Shown here: positions 7,988-17,145 of the stretch, one piece after another
How the letters are laid out: each line of letters opens with the position of its first letter
How positions within the stretch are numbered: the stretch's first letter is position 1
Assembly (NCBI GenBank): GCA_016841765.1
Contig: JAENYN010000011.1
Coordinates: 34,455-98,454 of the forward strand
Source of the DNA: Guptibacillus hwajinpoensis
Lineage (GTDB): Bacteria > Bacillota > Bacilli > Bacillales > Bacillaceae_O
Direction of reading: 5' to 3'
DNA: 64,000 nucleotides
Notes under the pieces: model-generated
Told to the model about the DNA's origin: nothing
Database searches by the model: none
What the model saw: the letters and a program-made list of their open reading frames with translations, nothing else
Position numbers and translations under genes: made by a program

Positions 7988-9046
7988 ATGAAAGACAACA
8001 CCCTTGCAAGAGTGTATAACAGAAGCCTGATCGGCCCTCTCCTGTTTGCGGCGGTTATATTTGCTTTCCCGCTGGCCGCCCAGTCCAATTACCTGTTGAG
8101 CCTGTTCATTGTCATAGGGTTTTACTCACTTGTCGCAATCGGCCTCAGCCTGCTGATGGGCTATGCCGGCCAGATTTCCCTCGGCCACGCTGCATTTTAC
8201 GGAATCGGGGCCTATATGTCAGCTATCATCAGCGGAACATACGGACTTTCACCCTGGCTGGGAATGGCTGGCGGGGCGGCGCTTTCCGCCCTAATTGCCT
8301 TTATTGTCGGCATTCCGACCTTCAAGCTGAAAGGCCATTACCTGGCACTGGCCACGCTTGGATTTGGCGTCATTGTGTTCACAGCTTTTAAGGAACTTCG
8401 CGGATTGACTGGCGGAATGAACGGTTTCTTTGGCATTCCGGCCCTGAATATCGGTCCGCTGGAAATCAACAGTGACTTCCGCTACTTTTATCTCGTTTGG
8501 GCGTTTGTGGTCGCCGCCCTCCTGTTTTCGCGCAACATGATCCAGTCAAGAACCGGAAGGGCGCTCCGCTCCATTGAGGGAAGTGAAGTGGCAGCAGATG
8601 CCCTCGGAATCAATATCATGAAATACAAACTTCAGGTTTTTGTATTAAGTGCGGTATTTGCTTCCGTATCCGGCAGTTTATATGCCCACTATGTCACATT
8701 CATTAATCCGCAATTATTTGAAGCGATGACATCGATCTATTTTCTGATCATGGTTGTCATTGGAGGGGTGAGCAGCATCTGGGGGGCAGTCATCGGGGCA
8801 TTTGTGTTCGTCATGCTTAGTGAGGTGCTGAAAAGCACGATTCCGCTGATCTATCCCAGCGCAGGCGGTGAATTTGAGATCGTTTTCTTCGGCCTTTTGC
8901 TTGTTGTGACCTTGATTTACATGCCGAATGGCCTCATGCCTACCATTTCCAGGCTGGGCTCCAAAATTAAAACTGCGGGACAACCGCCCGTCCAGGATGC
9001 AGCTGCAGCCAGTGAACAAATCAAATCAGGGGGTGGAAAACAATGA
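7988..9046 (+). CDS. ABC transporter permease, LivM type
   Basis: 352 aa from ATG at 7988 with an AAGGAGA site 7 bases upstream; an upstream TTG at 7970 is less likely. Multi-spanning membrane protein with the LivM landmarks 'GLSLLMGYAGQISLGHAAFYGIGAYM' (given here only as a region near residues 55-80) and 'GGVSSIWGAVIGAFVF'. The C-terminal tail is hydrophilic. ATGA overlap with the ATPase gene indicates translational coupling. Confidence 0.87.
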   Translation: MKDNTLARVYNRSLIGPLLFAAVIFAFPLAAQSNYLLSLFIVIGFYSLVAIGLSLLMGYAGQISLGHAAFYGIGAYMSAIISGTYGLSPWLGMAGGAALSALIAFIVGIPTFKLKGHYLALATLGFGVIVFTAFKELRGLTGGMNGFFGIPALNIGPLEINSDFRYFYLVWAFVVAALLFSRNMIQSRTGRALRSIEGSEVAADALGINIMKYKLQVFVLSAVFASVSGSLYAHYVTFINPQLFEAMTSIYFLIMVVIGGVSSIWGAVIGAFVFVMLSEVLKSTIPLIYPSAGGEFEIVFFGLLLVVTLIYMPNGLMPTISRLGSKIKTAGQPPVQDAAAASEQIKSGGGKQ

Positions 9047-9828
9047 ACGCCCCATTCTTGCATGTCGAAAAGCTGACCAAACAATTTGGCGGGGTTCTGG
9101 CCGTCAATGATACGTCTTTTACAGTGGAACAGGGTGAAATCTTTGCGGTCATCGGCCCGAACGGAGCCGGGAAGACAACGCTCCTGAATATGATTTCAGG
9201 CGTTCTGCCGAGCACATCAGGACGCATAAGGTTAAAAAGTCAAAACATCACAGGACAGCCGCCATATCGCATCGCCCGTGCCGGAATCACCCGCACATTT
9301 CAGAACCTTGAAATTTTCAAAAACATGTCTGTCATCGAGAATGCCATGACCGGCGCGCATATCCGCCTGAAGACAGGTTTGCTGGGAGCAGGATTCAGGC
9401 TCCCGGGTGTTTTCAAGGAGGAGCGGGAAACGGCCGGACTTGCGATGAAATGCCTGGAGCAGGTAGGCATCGCACATCTTGCTTACGAGAAAGCAGAGAC
9501 CCTTCCATATGGGAATCAGCGCCTGCTTGAAATTGCCAGGGCATCCGCATCCGGGCCGGCGATGATTTTGCTTGATGAGCCGATGGCGGGATTGAACGCA
9601 CAGGAGACAGAACGGCTTGTTGATGTCATTTTGCAGATGAAGAGGGATGGCATGACGTTCATGTTTGTCGAGCATGACATTGAGACGGTCATGGCCATTT
9701 CAGACAGGATTCTTGTCCTTGACAACGGCAAGCAGATCGGCACAGGTACACCAGAGGAAATCTACCGGAATCCTGCTGTCATTAAAGCCTATCTCGGTGA
9801 CGAGAGAGAGGAGATTGTCCATGCTTAA
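9043..9828 (+). CDS. ABC transporter ATP-binding protein, LivG type
   Basis: 261 aa. Walker A 'GPNGAGKTT' (38-46), LivG-typical 'ARAGITRTFQNLEIFKNMSV', a signature region reading 'LPYGNQRLLEIARA' (a variant of LSxGxQ, common in LivG proteins), and Walker B 'MILLDEPMAGL'. It supplies ATP hydrolysis for the importer. It overlaps the preceding permease by 4 bp and the next ATPase by 8 bp. Confidence 0.87.
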   Translation: MNAPFLHVEKLTKQFGGVLAVNDTSFTVEQGEIFAVIGPNGAGKTTLLNMISGVLPSTSGRIRLKSQNITGQPPYRIARAGITRTFQNLEIFKNMSVIENAMTGAHIRLKTGLLGAGFRLPGVFKEERETAGLAMKCLEQVGIAHLAYEKAETLPYGNQRLLEIARASASGPAMILLDEPMAGLNAQETERLVDVILQMKRDGMTFMFVEHDIETVMAISDRILVLDNGKQIGTGTPEEIYRNPAVIKAYLGDEREEIVHA

Positions 9829-10627
9829 AGTCGAAAACCTGCATACTTACCATGGCTATCTTCATGTCCTTAAAGGTGTCAGCTTTGAGCTGGAGGAAGG
9901 TGAACTTTACAGCATAGTCGGATCAAACGGAGCAGGAAAGAGCACATTGCTGGGCACGCTTTCCGGGGTATACGAGGCAAGGCAGGGCAGCATCCGTTTC
10001 AACGGCAAAGAGATGGCGAATAAAGGTGTAAGGGAGATGGTCGCAAGCGGAATCAGCCTGGTTCCGGAAAGGAGGCAAATCTTTGATTCCATCTCTGTTC
10101 AGGACAATTTGATGCTTGGTGCGTTCCACCGGTACAAAGCGGATAAAGCATCCGTAAAGCGCGACCTGCAAACGGTTCTTGAGATTTTTCCGAGGCTGAC
10201 GCAGATGCTTGAACGGCCTGGAGGCCTGCTGTCGGGCGGGGAACAGCAGATGCTTGCCATCGGCCGGGGGATTATGGCGCGCCCACGGCTATTGATGCTT
10301 GATGAACCTTCACTTGGCCTCGCTCCTCTGATTGTAAAAGATATTATGAACGTTCTTCGAAGCCTCTGTAAAGAGCATGGGACAACAATCATCCTTGTCG
10401 AGCAAAACGTCCGTGCGGCTTTGGCGATAGCCGACAGGGCAAGTGTCATCGAACGCGGAGAAATCTTCATCAACGGCACCGCTAAAGAACTGCTCACAGA
10501 TCCCCGTGTCCAGGAAGCCTACTTTGGGAAAAAGCGGTCCCCAAACGAAGCTGGCCGGCCGGAAATTAAAGAATGGAAGGAAGATGAAATTGCCGAAAAC
10601 AGACCCGTTGACCACGTTAACGGATGA
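9821..10627 (+). CDS. ABC transporter ATP-binding protein, LivF type
   Basis: 268 aa from ATG at 9821 with a GAGGAGA site. Walker A 'GSNGAGKST' (34-42), signature 'LSGGEQQMLAIGRG' and Walker B 'LLMLDEPSLGLAP'. The C-terminal extension of about 30 charged residues beyond the usual LivF end overlaps the start of the next gene by 44 bp. It completes a binding-protein, two-permease, two-ATPase importer. Confidence 0.85.
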   Translation: MLKVENLHTYHGYLHVLKGVSFELEEGELYSIVGSNGAGKSTLLGTLSGVYEARQGSIRFNGKEMANKGVREMVASGISLVPERRQIFDSISVQDNLMLGAFHRYKADKASVKRDLQTVLEIFPRLTQMLERPGGLLSGGEQQMLAIGRGIMARPRLLMLDEPSLGLAPLIVKDIMNVLRSLCKEHGTTIILVEQNVRAALAIADRASVIERGEIFINGTAKELLTDPRVQEAYFGKKRSPNEAGRPEIKEWKEDEIAENRPVDHVNG

Positions 10628-11045
10628 ATTAACCGAGTTTCTCGAACATGAAAACCTGGTCCTCTTATCCACAATCGATGCAACAGAGCCTGTCCCTAAT
10701 CTCACTGCTATCTCGTGGGTGAAACCGGCAGACAGGGAACATATCCGCTTCAGTGTGACAACCCAATCCAGGATGCTTGAAAACATCCGGTATAACCCTA
10801 ACGTTGTGTTGACTGTGATTGCAGGTGAATCCGTTTATTCGATCAAAGGCGAAGCAAGCATTCTGGAAGAGCCGATGCCCGGTGTTTCTTTGAAGCTTGC
10901 CAAAATAGATGTCAAAGTGAGCCAGGTATTTGAAAGCATGTTCTGGGGTGCGAAGATTACACAGGTCCCCCAATTTGTGAAAACCTATAATCCGGAAAAA
11001 GCGAAGAAGCTGGATGATGAGGTGTATGAAGCATTAATGAAATAA
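10584..11045 (+). CDS. Pyridoxamine 5'-phosphate oxidase-family (FMN split-barrel) protein
   Basis: 153 aa. 'ENLVLLSTIDATEPVPNLTAISWV' and 'NPNVVLTVIAGESVYSIKGEA' (regions near residues 22-45 and 75-95) are typical of FMN-binding split-barrel proteins. It starts inside the end of the LivF gene (44 bp overlap). HpaC, the flavin reductase partner of HpaB, belongs to the same split-barrel superfamily and no ordinary hpaC is present, so this protein may take that role. It could also be an F420/FMN-dependent reductase or a heme-binding protein. Function is inferred only. Confidence 0.65.
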   Translation: MKLPKTDPLTTLTDELTEFLEHENLVLLSTIDATEPVPNLTAISWVKPADREHIRFSVTTQSRMLENIRYNPNVVLTVIAGESVYSIKGEASILEEPMPGVSLKLAKIDVKVSQVFESMFWGAKITQVPQFVKTYNPEKAKKLDDEVYEALMK

Positions 11046-11075
11046 TGGGTTATTTACAGAGGGTGAGGTGCTGAA

Positions 11076-12497
11076 GTGAAAAAAGAGCTATTCATTGGCG
11101 GCAGCTGGATTGAAAGCGCAGAATACCGTGAACTTACCGCTCCTTATTCCGGTGAAGTGATTGCTGAAATCCCTGCCGCTTCAGAAGAAGAGACAGACCG
11201 TGCCATTGCAGCGGCTTACGAAGCAAAGGAAAAAATGAAAGGGCTTCCAGCGTATCAGCGGGCAGCCATTCTTGAAAAGGTGGTCCATCTGCTTGAGGAA
11301 AGAAAAGAGGAAGCGGCCACTCTGATTGCGAAGGAAGCGGCAAAACCGATCAAAACGGCACGCGGCGAAATCGCCAGGACAATCGAAACGTATAAATTTT
11401 CAGCAGAGGAGGCCAAACGCATTCATGGCGAGACGATCCGCATGGATGCGGCAGCGGGCGGAACCGGCCGGATTGCGTATACGGATTTTGAACCTCTCGG
11501 TGTCGTCGGGGCCATCACCCCGTTCAATTTTCCGATGAACCTGGTTGCCCATAAACTTGGGCCTGCCTTTGCTTCCGGAAACAGTGTCGTCTTGAAACCT
11601 GCATCCCAGACACCGCTGTCCGCTTATTTCATCGCAGAATTGTTTGAAGAAGCCGGTCTGCCTGCAGGTGCGCTCAATGTCGTGACAGGAAGCGGGAAGA
11701 CAGTCGGAGATAAGATCGTCACTGATCCGAGGGTCAATGTCATCACATTCACCGGCAGCCCCGCAGTCGGCATCGGCATCCGCAACAAAGCCGGACTGAA
11801 GCGGGTCCTGCTGGAACTGGGCTCCAATTCGGCAGTGATCGTCGATAAACATGCGGATATTCCGAAAATCATCAACAGATGTGTCACCGGAGCATTTGCC
11901 TTCCAGGGCCAGGTGTGCATTTCCCTGCAGCGGGTGTACGTGCATGAGGAGATTTATAAGCCGTTTGTTGACGCTTTTATTGAAGAGACAAGAAAACTAA
12001 AGACAGGAGATCCGTTAAGTGAAGAAACCGATCTGTCTGCTTTAATTACAAGCGGCGATGTGGAACGGACGCTCGATTGGATCAAAGAGGCCGAGCAGCA
12101 CGGTGCTAAAGTGGCCGTCGGCGGCAAGCCTGATGGCCAGATGCTGGAACCAACTGTCATCCTTGATGCCGACAAAGATCTGAAGGTTTCCTGCCAGGAA
12201 GTTTTTGCACCGATTGTCCTGATCAATTCGGTTGGCAGCATCAAGGAGGCCATTGATCTTGTAAACGATTCACCTTACGGACTGCAGGCCGGCATATACA
12301 CAGAACACGTCCCGACAGCGCTGGATGCTGCTGAAAAGCTCCATGTCGGCGGCGTCATGATCAATGATATTCCGACATTCCGGGTTGACCAGATGCCGTA
12401 CGGCGGCGTAAAGCAAAGCGGAATGGGGCGGGAAGGCATCAAATATGCCATGGAAGAAATGATGGAAATGAAACTGGTTGTCTGGAACAGGAATTGA
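11076..12497 (+). CDS. Aldehyde dehydrogenase family protein (candidate succinate-semialdehyde dehydrogenase)
   Basis: 473 aa from GTG at 11076 with GGGTGAGGTG upstream. Motifs: 'TPFNFPMN' (catalytic Asn), 'LELGSNSAV' (Glu), 'GQVCISLQR' (nucleophile Cys) and 'EVFAPI'. The missing usual 'GG' after ELG and the 'QVCIS' nucleophile loop place it with lactaldehyde/glyceraldehyde-type ALDHs rather than with HpaE. A sensible pathway role is oxidation of the succinic semialdehyde produced by the aldolase; phenylacetaldehyde-type substrates are alternatives. Confidence 0.75.
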   Translation: MKKELFIGGSWIESAEYRELTAPYSGEVIAEIPAASEEETDRAIAAAYEAKEKMKGLPAYQRAAILEKVVHLLEERKEEAATLIAKEAAKPIKTARGEIARTIETYKFSAEEAKRIHGETIRMDAAAGGTGRIAYTDFEPLGVVGAITPFNFPMNLVAHKLGPAFASGNSVVLKPASQTPLSAYFIAELFEEAGLPAGALNVVTGSGKTVGDKIVTDPRVNVITFTGSPAVGIGIRNKAGLKRVLLELGSNSAVIVDKHADIPKIINRCVTGAFAFQGQVCISLQRVYVHEEIYKPFVDAFIEETRKLKTGDPLSEETDLSALITSGDVERTLDWIKEAEQHGAKVAVGGKPDGQMLEPTVILDADKDLKVSCQEVFAPIVLINSVGSIKEAIDLVNDSPYGLQAGIYTEHVPTALDAAEKLHVGGVMINDIPTFRVDQMPYGGVKQSGMGREGIKYAMEEMMEMKLVVWNRN

Positions 12498-12552
12498 TGC
12501 GGAATCATTAATTTGAATATTCTGTTTGATTATTTTGAAGGGGGAATTCAGA

Positions 12553-14040
12553 ATGGGAGCACGAACAGGCCAGCAATATATTGAAGGTTTGAAGAAAGCG
12601 AAGAACAATGTCTATATTGACGGGAAGAAAGTAGACGATGTGACAGAGCACCCATCTTTTAAAAATGTGGTGCAGTCCGTTGCTGAGCTATATGATCTTC
12701 AACATGAGAAGGCCGACAAGATGCTTTATACCTCACCTGTTTCAGGCGACCCGGTCGGACTGTCTTTCATCGCGCCAAAAACAAAGGAAGACCTTATTGC
12801 CCGCCGGGAGATGGTGTCCGAATGGGCCGGCCATACCGGCGGGATGATGGGCCGTTCTCCAGACTATATCAACACAAGCCTGATGGCGTTCGGCACAGCG
12901 GCTGATTTCTTCAGCCAGGCAAATAAGGACGGCATCGACTTCGGGGCCAATGCAAGGAATTATTATGAAATGTGCCGGGAAAAGGATCTCAGTCTCACAC
13001 ATACACTGATCCATCCCCAGGTCAACCGTTCCAAAGCCCAGCATGAACAAAAGGATCCGTATGTGTCAGCCCAGATTGTGAAAAAAGACCTTGACGGAAT
13101 TTACGTGTCGGGCTGCCGGCTGCTCGCAACACTTGGCGGCATCACCGATGAGCTTGTCGTGTTCCCATCAACGTTGAATAAAGCATCTTCAGAGGATGAT
13201 CCGTATTCGGTTGCATTCGGTGTAGCAAACAATACGCCGGGGGTCAACTTCTATTCCCGTGAATCCTTCGATTATGGTCGGAATCAGTGGGAGCATCCAC
13301 TTGGGGCACAATTTGATGAAAGCGATGCAATTGTGGTATTCGATAATGCCTTCATCCCGTGGGAGCGTGTTTTTGTTGCAGAAAACTCGGATGTCTGCAA
13401 CCGAACGTACCGTGAAACAAATGCGGTCGTCCATATGTCCCATCAGGTCATTGCCAAAAATGTTGCCAAAACAGAGTTTGTCCTCGGCGTCATTTTAAGC
13501 ATTATCGATGCAATCGGCATCGAACGGTTCCAGCATGTCAAAGAAAAAGCCGCAGAAGTCATGGTCACGCTGGAAGTGATGAAATCACACTTATACCGGG
13601 CTGAACATAACGCAGCAATCGACAAGTACGGAAACATGACACCGGATTTTGCGCCGCTCGATGCTGCCAGGAACTGGTATCCAAAAATATATCCGCGGAT
13701 CGTTGAAATTGTCCGTACGCTTGGAGCCTCCGGCCTGATGGCCATTCCGACCCATCATGATTTTGAACATGAAGAGATCGGGCCGTTAATGCATAAGTAC
13801 ATGCAAGGGGCAAATATAGATGGGTATGAACGTGTCCAACTGTTCCGCCTGGCCTGGGATGTCGCCATCAGTGCGTTCGGAAACCGCCAGGTCCTGTACG
13901 AATACTACTTTTTCGGCGATCCGGTCCGCATGTCCAATATTTACTATGATCAGTTCAACAAGGAGCCGTACAAACAGCAAATCCAGGAATTCCTGGATCG
14001 TGCCAAGAAGCGCTCGGGTATTTCGGCCATTAAAGCATAA
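12553..14040 (+). CDS. hpaB: 4-hydroxyphenylacetate 3-monooxygenase, oxygenase component
   Basis: 495 aa from ATG at 12553 with a GAAGGGGGAA site. It is the two-component FADH2-dependent hydroxylase that converts 4-hydroxyphenylacetate to 3,4-dihydroxyphenylacetate. Substrate/flavin residues known in the family are visible: Arg and Tyr in 'MGRSPDYINT' (about 101 and 105) and His in 'LIHPQVNR' (about 154). Length and the C-terminal 'GDPVRMSNIYYDQF' fit the family. It needs a reductase (HpaC), which is not obvious nearby; see the split-barrel gene at 10584. Confidence 0.92.
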   Translation: MGARTGQQYIEGLKKAKNNVYIDGKKVDDVTEHPSFKNVVQSVAELYDLQHEKADKMLYTSPVSGDPVGLSFIAPKTKEDLIARREMVSEWAGHTGGMMGRSPDYINTSLMAFGTAADFFSQANKDGIDFGANARNYYEMCREKDLSLTHTLIHPQVNRSKAQHEQKDPYVSAQIVKKDLDGIYVSGCRLLATLGGITDELVVFPSTLNKASSEDDPYSVAFGVANNTPGVNFYSRESFDYGRNQWEHPLGAQFDESDAIVVFDNAFIPWERVFVAENSDVCNRTYRETNAVVHMSHQVIAKNVAKTEFVLGVILSIIDAIGIERFQHVKEKAAEVMVTLEVMKSHLYRAEHNAAIDKYGNMTPDFAPLDAARNWYPKIYPRIVEIVRTLGASGLMAIPTHHDFEHEEIGPLMHKYMQGANIDGYERVQLFRLAWDVAISAFGNRQVLYEYYFFGDPVRMSNIYYDQFNKEPYKQQIQEFLDRAKKRSGISAIKA

Positions 14041-14075
14041 AGCGGCTTGATCATGATAAAGGAAGGAGCAAACGG

Positions 14076-15077
14076 ATGGATAAGAAACCATTTGATATCG
14101 TCAGGCTTCACCATGCGGAGGTGACGGTCACCGATCTGGAACGGGCTAAGGAGTTTTATGTCGACGGACTCGGGCTGATCGTTACCGAATCGGATGATCG
14201 GCATCTCTACCTCCGGGCCCTGGAGGATGCAAACCACCACTGCCTTGTCCTGACAAAAGGGGAGCAGGCCAGCCTTAACCATATTTCATACCGGGTAAGT
14301 GCTGATGAGGATCTCGATGAACTCGATAAACTGTTCAGCAGGCTCGGCGTCACGAAAAAATGGATAAAGCCAGGAGAAGAACGGGGCCAGGGCAGGGCCC
14401 TCCGCATACAGGACCCCGGCGGCCTCCCAGTTGAATTCTTTTACGAAATGGATAAGGCGGAGAGAATGCTGCAAAAATTTCATTTGCAGGGAAATACAAA
14501 AATCAAACGGATCGATCATGCAAACTGTTTGATTACAGACATTAACACTCTATATGACTGGTATGCTGATAATCTCGGTTTCCGTACGTCCGAATATACA
14601 GTAACCGGATATGGAGAAGGCGAACGGATGTGGGCAGCGTGGATGCACCGCAAGCCAAGTGTCCACGATCTGGCCCTGATCAGTGAAAAAGGCCCGCGTT
14701 TTCATCACGTCGGTTTCTGGATGGACGACGCCAAATCGATCCTTGATGCATGCGACCATCTGGCCGCAGCCGGCTTTTCGGCGAACATTGAAAGGACGCC
14801 GGGCCGTCATGGCACTTCCAATGCATTCTTTGTCTATGTGAGGGATCCGGATGGAAACCGCCTAGAGTTATACACTGGCGATTATTTCACTAACGACCCG
14901 GACTGGGATCCAGTGAAATGGCACCTTGATGATCCGCAAAGGGCGACATTCTGGGGAGCAGCTCCGCCACTGAGCTGGACCACAGAGGCAGCACCAGTCC
15001 AGGATATTCTCACCGGGGAATTGATCGAGCCGCAGCCGCTGAAACTTCCGGCTGATGCGGATACCGTTGAAAGTTGA
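14076..15077 (+). CDS. hpaD: 3,4-dihydroxyphenylacetate 2,3-dioxygenase (extradiol, VOC fold)
   Basis: 333 aa, two VOC domains. Iron/manganese ligands of the C-terminal domain are visible: His in 'KRIDHANC' (about 148), His in 'RFHHVGFW' (about 210-211) and Glu in 'NRLELYTGDY' (about 264). This is the Brevibacterium/Arthrobacter-type homoprotocatechuate 2,3-dioxygenase, not the LigB-type HpaD of E. coli. It opens the ring to the semialdehyde used by HpaE. It lies 35 bp after hpaB behind AAGGAGC and ends the cluster before a terminator. Confidence 0.92.
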   Translation: MDKKPFDIVRLHHAEVTVTDLERAKEFYVDGLGLIVTESDDRHLYLRALEDANHHCLVLTKGEQASLNHISYRVSADEDLDELDKLFSRLGVTKKWIKPGEERGQGRALRIQDPGGLPVEFFYEMDKAERMLQKFHLQGNTKIKRIDHANCLITDINTLYDWYADNLGFRTSEYTVTGYGEGERMWAAWMHRKPSVHDLALISEKGPRFHHVGFWMDDAKSILDACDHLAAAGFSANIERTPGRHGTSNAFFVYVRDPDGNRLELYTGDYFTNDPDWDPVKWHLDDPQRATFWGAAPPLSWTTEAAPVQDILTGELIEPQPLKLPADADTVES

Positions 15078-15092
15078 TTATTGATAGGTATG

Positions 15093-15127
15093 AAGGCGAG
15101 CGCTCCATAAAGCGGCTTGCCTTTTTT
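15093..15127 (+). terminator. Rho-independent terminator after hpaD
   Basis: AAGGCGAGCGCT pairs imperfectly with AGCGGCTTGCC and is followed by TTTTTT. Confidence 0.7.
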
Positions 15128-15148
15128 GTGGTTTATAGGTGACGGGTT

Positions 15149-15218
15149 GGACAGTATTGATGAAAACTGGATAGTAAAGTCATTGATTTCGATAGTAAAA
15201 GGCGAAAGCTGGACAGTA
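15149..15218 (+). repeat. Degenerate GGA[C/T]AGTA repeats at 20-21 bp spacing
   Basis: GGACAGTA or GGATAGTA-like words occur at 15149, 15169, 15190 and 15211 (steps 20, 21, 21). Only four degenerate copies are seen. The spacing resembles the GCGTGAAA arrays elsewhere in the window. Confidence 0.45.
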
Positions 15219-15377
15219 ACAGTCAGTAATTCTTGTCTGGATAATTGTAATGACATGGGTAATATGGTGGCTGACCGGAACCAATTGTAGTGTAGAAAGA
15301 CAGTATTTTAATAATGTAAGGAGAAAGGAAATTGTGTTATATTTTGTCCATTCGATTGATTACAGGCAAGGAATGAT

Positions 15378-15510
15378 GGTTCAGTGCTTTTAATGCAGGT
15401 TCAGTACTGAAATATAGGAACAGAATAGTGGTTCAGTGCTTGTAATGCAGGCTCGTCTCGGATTATAGGCACTGAATTGTGATCATCACTAATTATAGGC
15501 ACGAGAACGA
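15378..15510 (+). repeat. Degenerate 51-bp-type palindromic repeat remnants
   Basis: TTCAGTGCTTNTAATGCAGG occurs at 15380 and again 52 bp later, interleaved with TTCAGTACTGAA and GGCACTGAATTGTGA. The words are those of the 29.2 and 41.6 kb arrays (GCACTGAAT / ATTCAGTGC). No gene is seen in 15128-15801 apart from this repeat material and the leader of the MFS gene. Confidence 0.6.
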
Positions 15511-15801
15511 TCCTGCCCTGCCTAAACTCCTTCCATTCCACATAACACCAGCTTAAAATTAGGTTTCTTTTTCCCCTTTCCTGTGATAATATTTAGGAAT
15601 CCGAAACAATTGCAACCATTTAAAAACCCGGGAACGAGTTTATTTCGGTTTCACCGTGGTATGGTAGATGTGTTAAAGATTTAGTGTATCTGAACCTTTG
15701 TGTCTTTTTACTGGAGGTTCTTTTTTTCTGCCTTGCATGCTGACAGGATAGAAAGCAGCTGCTTCAATAGATTTTTTACAAGAGAAAGGAAGGGAAAAAG
15801 C

Positions 15802-17007
15802 TTGAGACTGGAACCGAAAGATAAGCTGTGGACAAAACCGTTCATCATGCTGATGATTGGAAACTTGTTTTTGTTCATGAGCTTTCAGATGCTGATTCCT
15901 ACACTGCCGCCATATATAAAATCAATTGGCGCAACCGGCCTGGAGATCGGGCTGGTCACGACATTGTTTTCTATCGGGGCGGTGCTGAGCCGGCCGTTTA
16001 TCGGACATATGCTTGAATATAGACACCGTAAGCCGCTTGTCGTCATCGGATCCGCTTTACTGCTCGCAATAACGGTCATCTATCCGATCACTCAGGTTGT
16101 ATTCATTTTTCTTGTCTTCCGCCTTATCCATGGTCTTGCCTGGGGCTGGTCGACAACTGTAAACGGCACAGCTGCAGTTGATGTTGTGCCGAATTCGAGG
16201 CTTGGAGAAGGAATGGGGTATTACGGGCTCTCGATTACAATCGGCATGATTATTGCGCCTAGTCTTGGAATCTTTCTTTTCCAGCAAACCACATTCTCGT
16301 ATTTGATTCTCGTTTCAGGAATTTTGGGCACAGTAGCCCTGATCTTGCTGGCAACCGGCAAATACCATACACCTGAAGAGGTGAAAGAAACAAATAAGGA
16401 AGACTTGAAGTTTTCTTATATCGGATCACTTGTTGAGAAGTCAAGCTGGTATCCGGCAGTTGTCACGATGATGGCGACGTTCGGCTACGGGACCATCGTG
16501 ACGTTCATTGTCATCTTCGGGGAAGAACGCGGGATAGATAATATTTTCCTCTTTTATTTATTCAACGCTGTTATGGCGACCGTCTCAAGGCCGATTGCAG
16601 GACGGTGGTTTGACAGGAAGGGGCCGAAGGGATTGGTGATTTTCTGTGCATCCCTTTCGTTTATCGGCATGTGGGTCCTGTCATTCGCGACTTCCGGTGT
16701 TCTTATTGCCGTATCTGGCGTCTTGTTCGGTATCGGCTTCGGGTCACTCATTCCGACCCTGCAATCATGGACGCTTTCGATGACACCAATGAAGCGCAGG
16801 GGTGTCGCAAACGGGATGTTCTTTTCATCCATCGACCTCGGCATCGGATTAAGCAGCCTTGTTTTCGGCGTTGTCGCCCAGTTTGTGGATATCGGGATTT
16901 TGTTTAAGATTTCCAGCGTCTTTTTTATCCTGGCGATCATTTTGACACTGCTTGAAGGGAAAAGCATGGATACGGCCCGCAGCAAGGCCGCCAGCCATTC
17001 AACCTGA
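15802..17007 (+). CDS. MFS transporter (drug/metabolite efflux type)
   Basis: 401 aa from TTG at 15802, chosen because AAGGAAGGG lies 8 bases upstream; the frame is open further upstream but without a site. Twelve hydrophobic segments. The loop 2-3 motif appears as 'RPFIGHMLEYRHRKPL' and its mirror in the second half as 'RPIAGRWFDRKGPKGL'. This fits the YwoG/YfkF-like group of Bacillus transporters with unknown substrates. It could export or import an aromatic compound linked to the upstream cluster, but a terminator and repeats separate them. Confidence 0.8.
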   Translation: MRLEPKDKLWTKPFIMLMIGNLFLFMSFQMLIPTLPPYIKSIGATGLEIGLVTTLFSIGAVLSRPFIGHMLEYRHRKPLVVIGSALLLAITVIYPITQVVFIFLVFRLIHGLAWGWSTTVNGTAAVDVVPNSRLGEGMGYYGLSITIGMIIAPSLGIFLFQQTTFSYLILVSGILGTVALILLATGKYHTPEEVKETNKEDLKFSYIGSLVEKSSWYPAVVTMMATFGYGTIVTFIVIFGEERGIDNIFLFYLFNAVMATVSRPIAGRWFDRKGPKGLVIFCASLSFIGMWVLSFATSGVLIAVSGVLFGIGFGSLIPTLQSWTLSMTPMKRRGVANGMFFSSIDLGIGLSSLVFGVVAQFVDIGILFKISSVFFILAIILTLLEGKSMDTARSKAASHST

Positions 17008-17017
17008 TAGATGAAGT

Positions 17018-17048
17018 ACCGCCTTTCCGGATGGAGGGGCGGTTTTTT
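17018..17048 (+). terminator. Rho-independent terminator after MFS gene
   Basis: ACCGCC pairs with GGCGGT and is followed by TTTTTTAT. Confidence 0.8.
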
Positions 17049-17145
17049 ATATTCATCTTACTGACAGGGGTTGGGAAAACCGCCGGAAGGGAAAGAAAGG
17101 TGTAAATCGAAGTACACTATATAATGGTTTTTTGGAGGTGTATTG

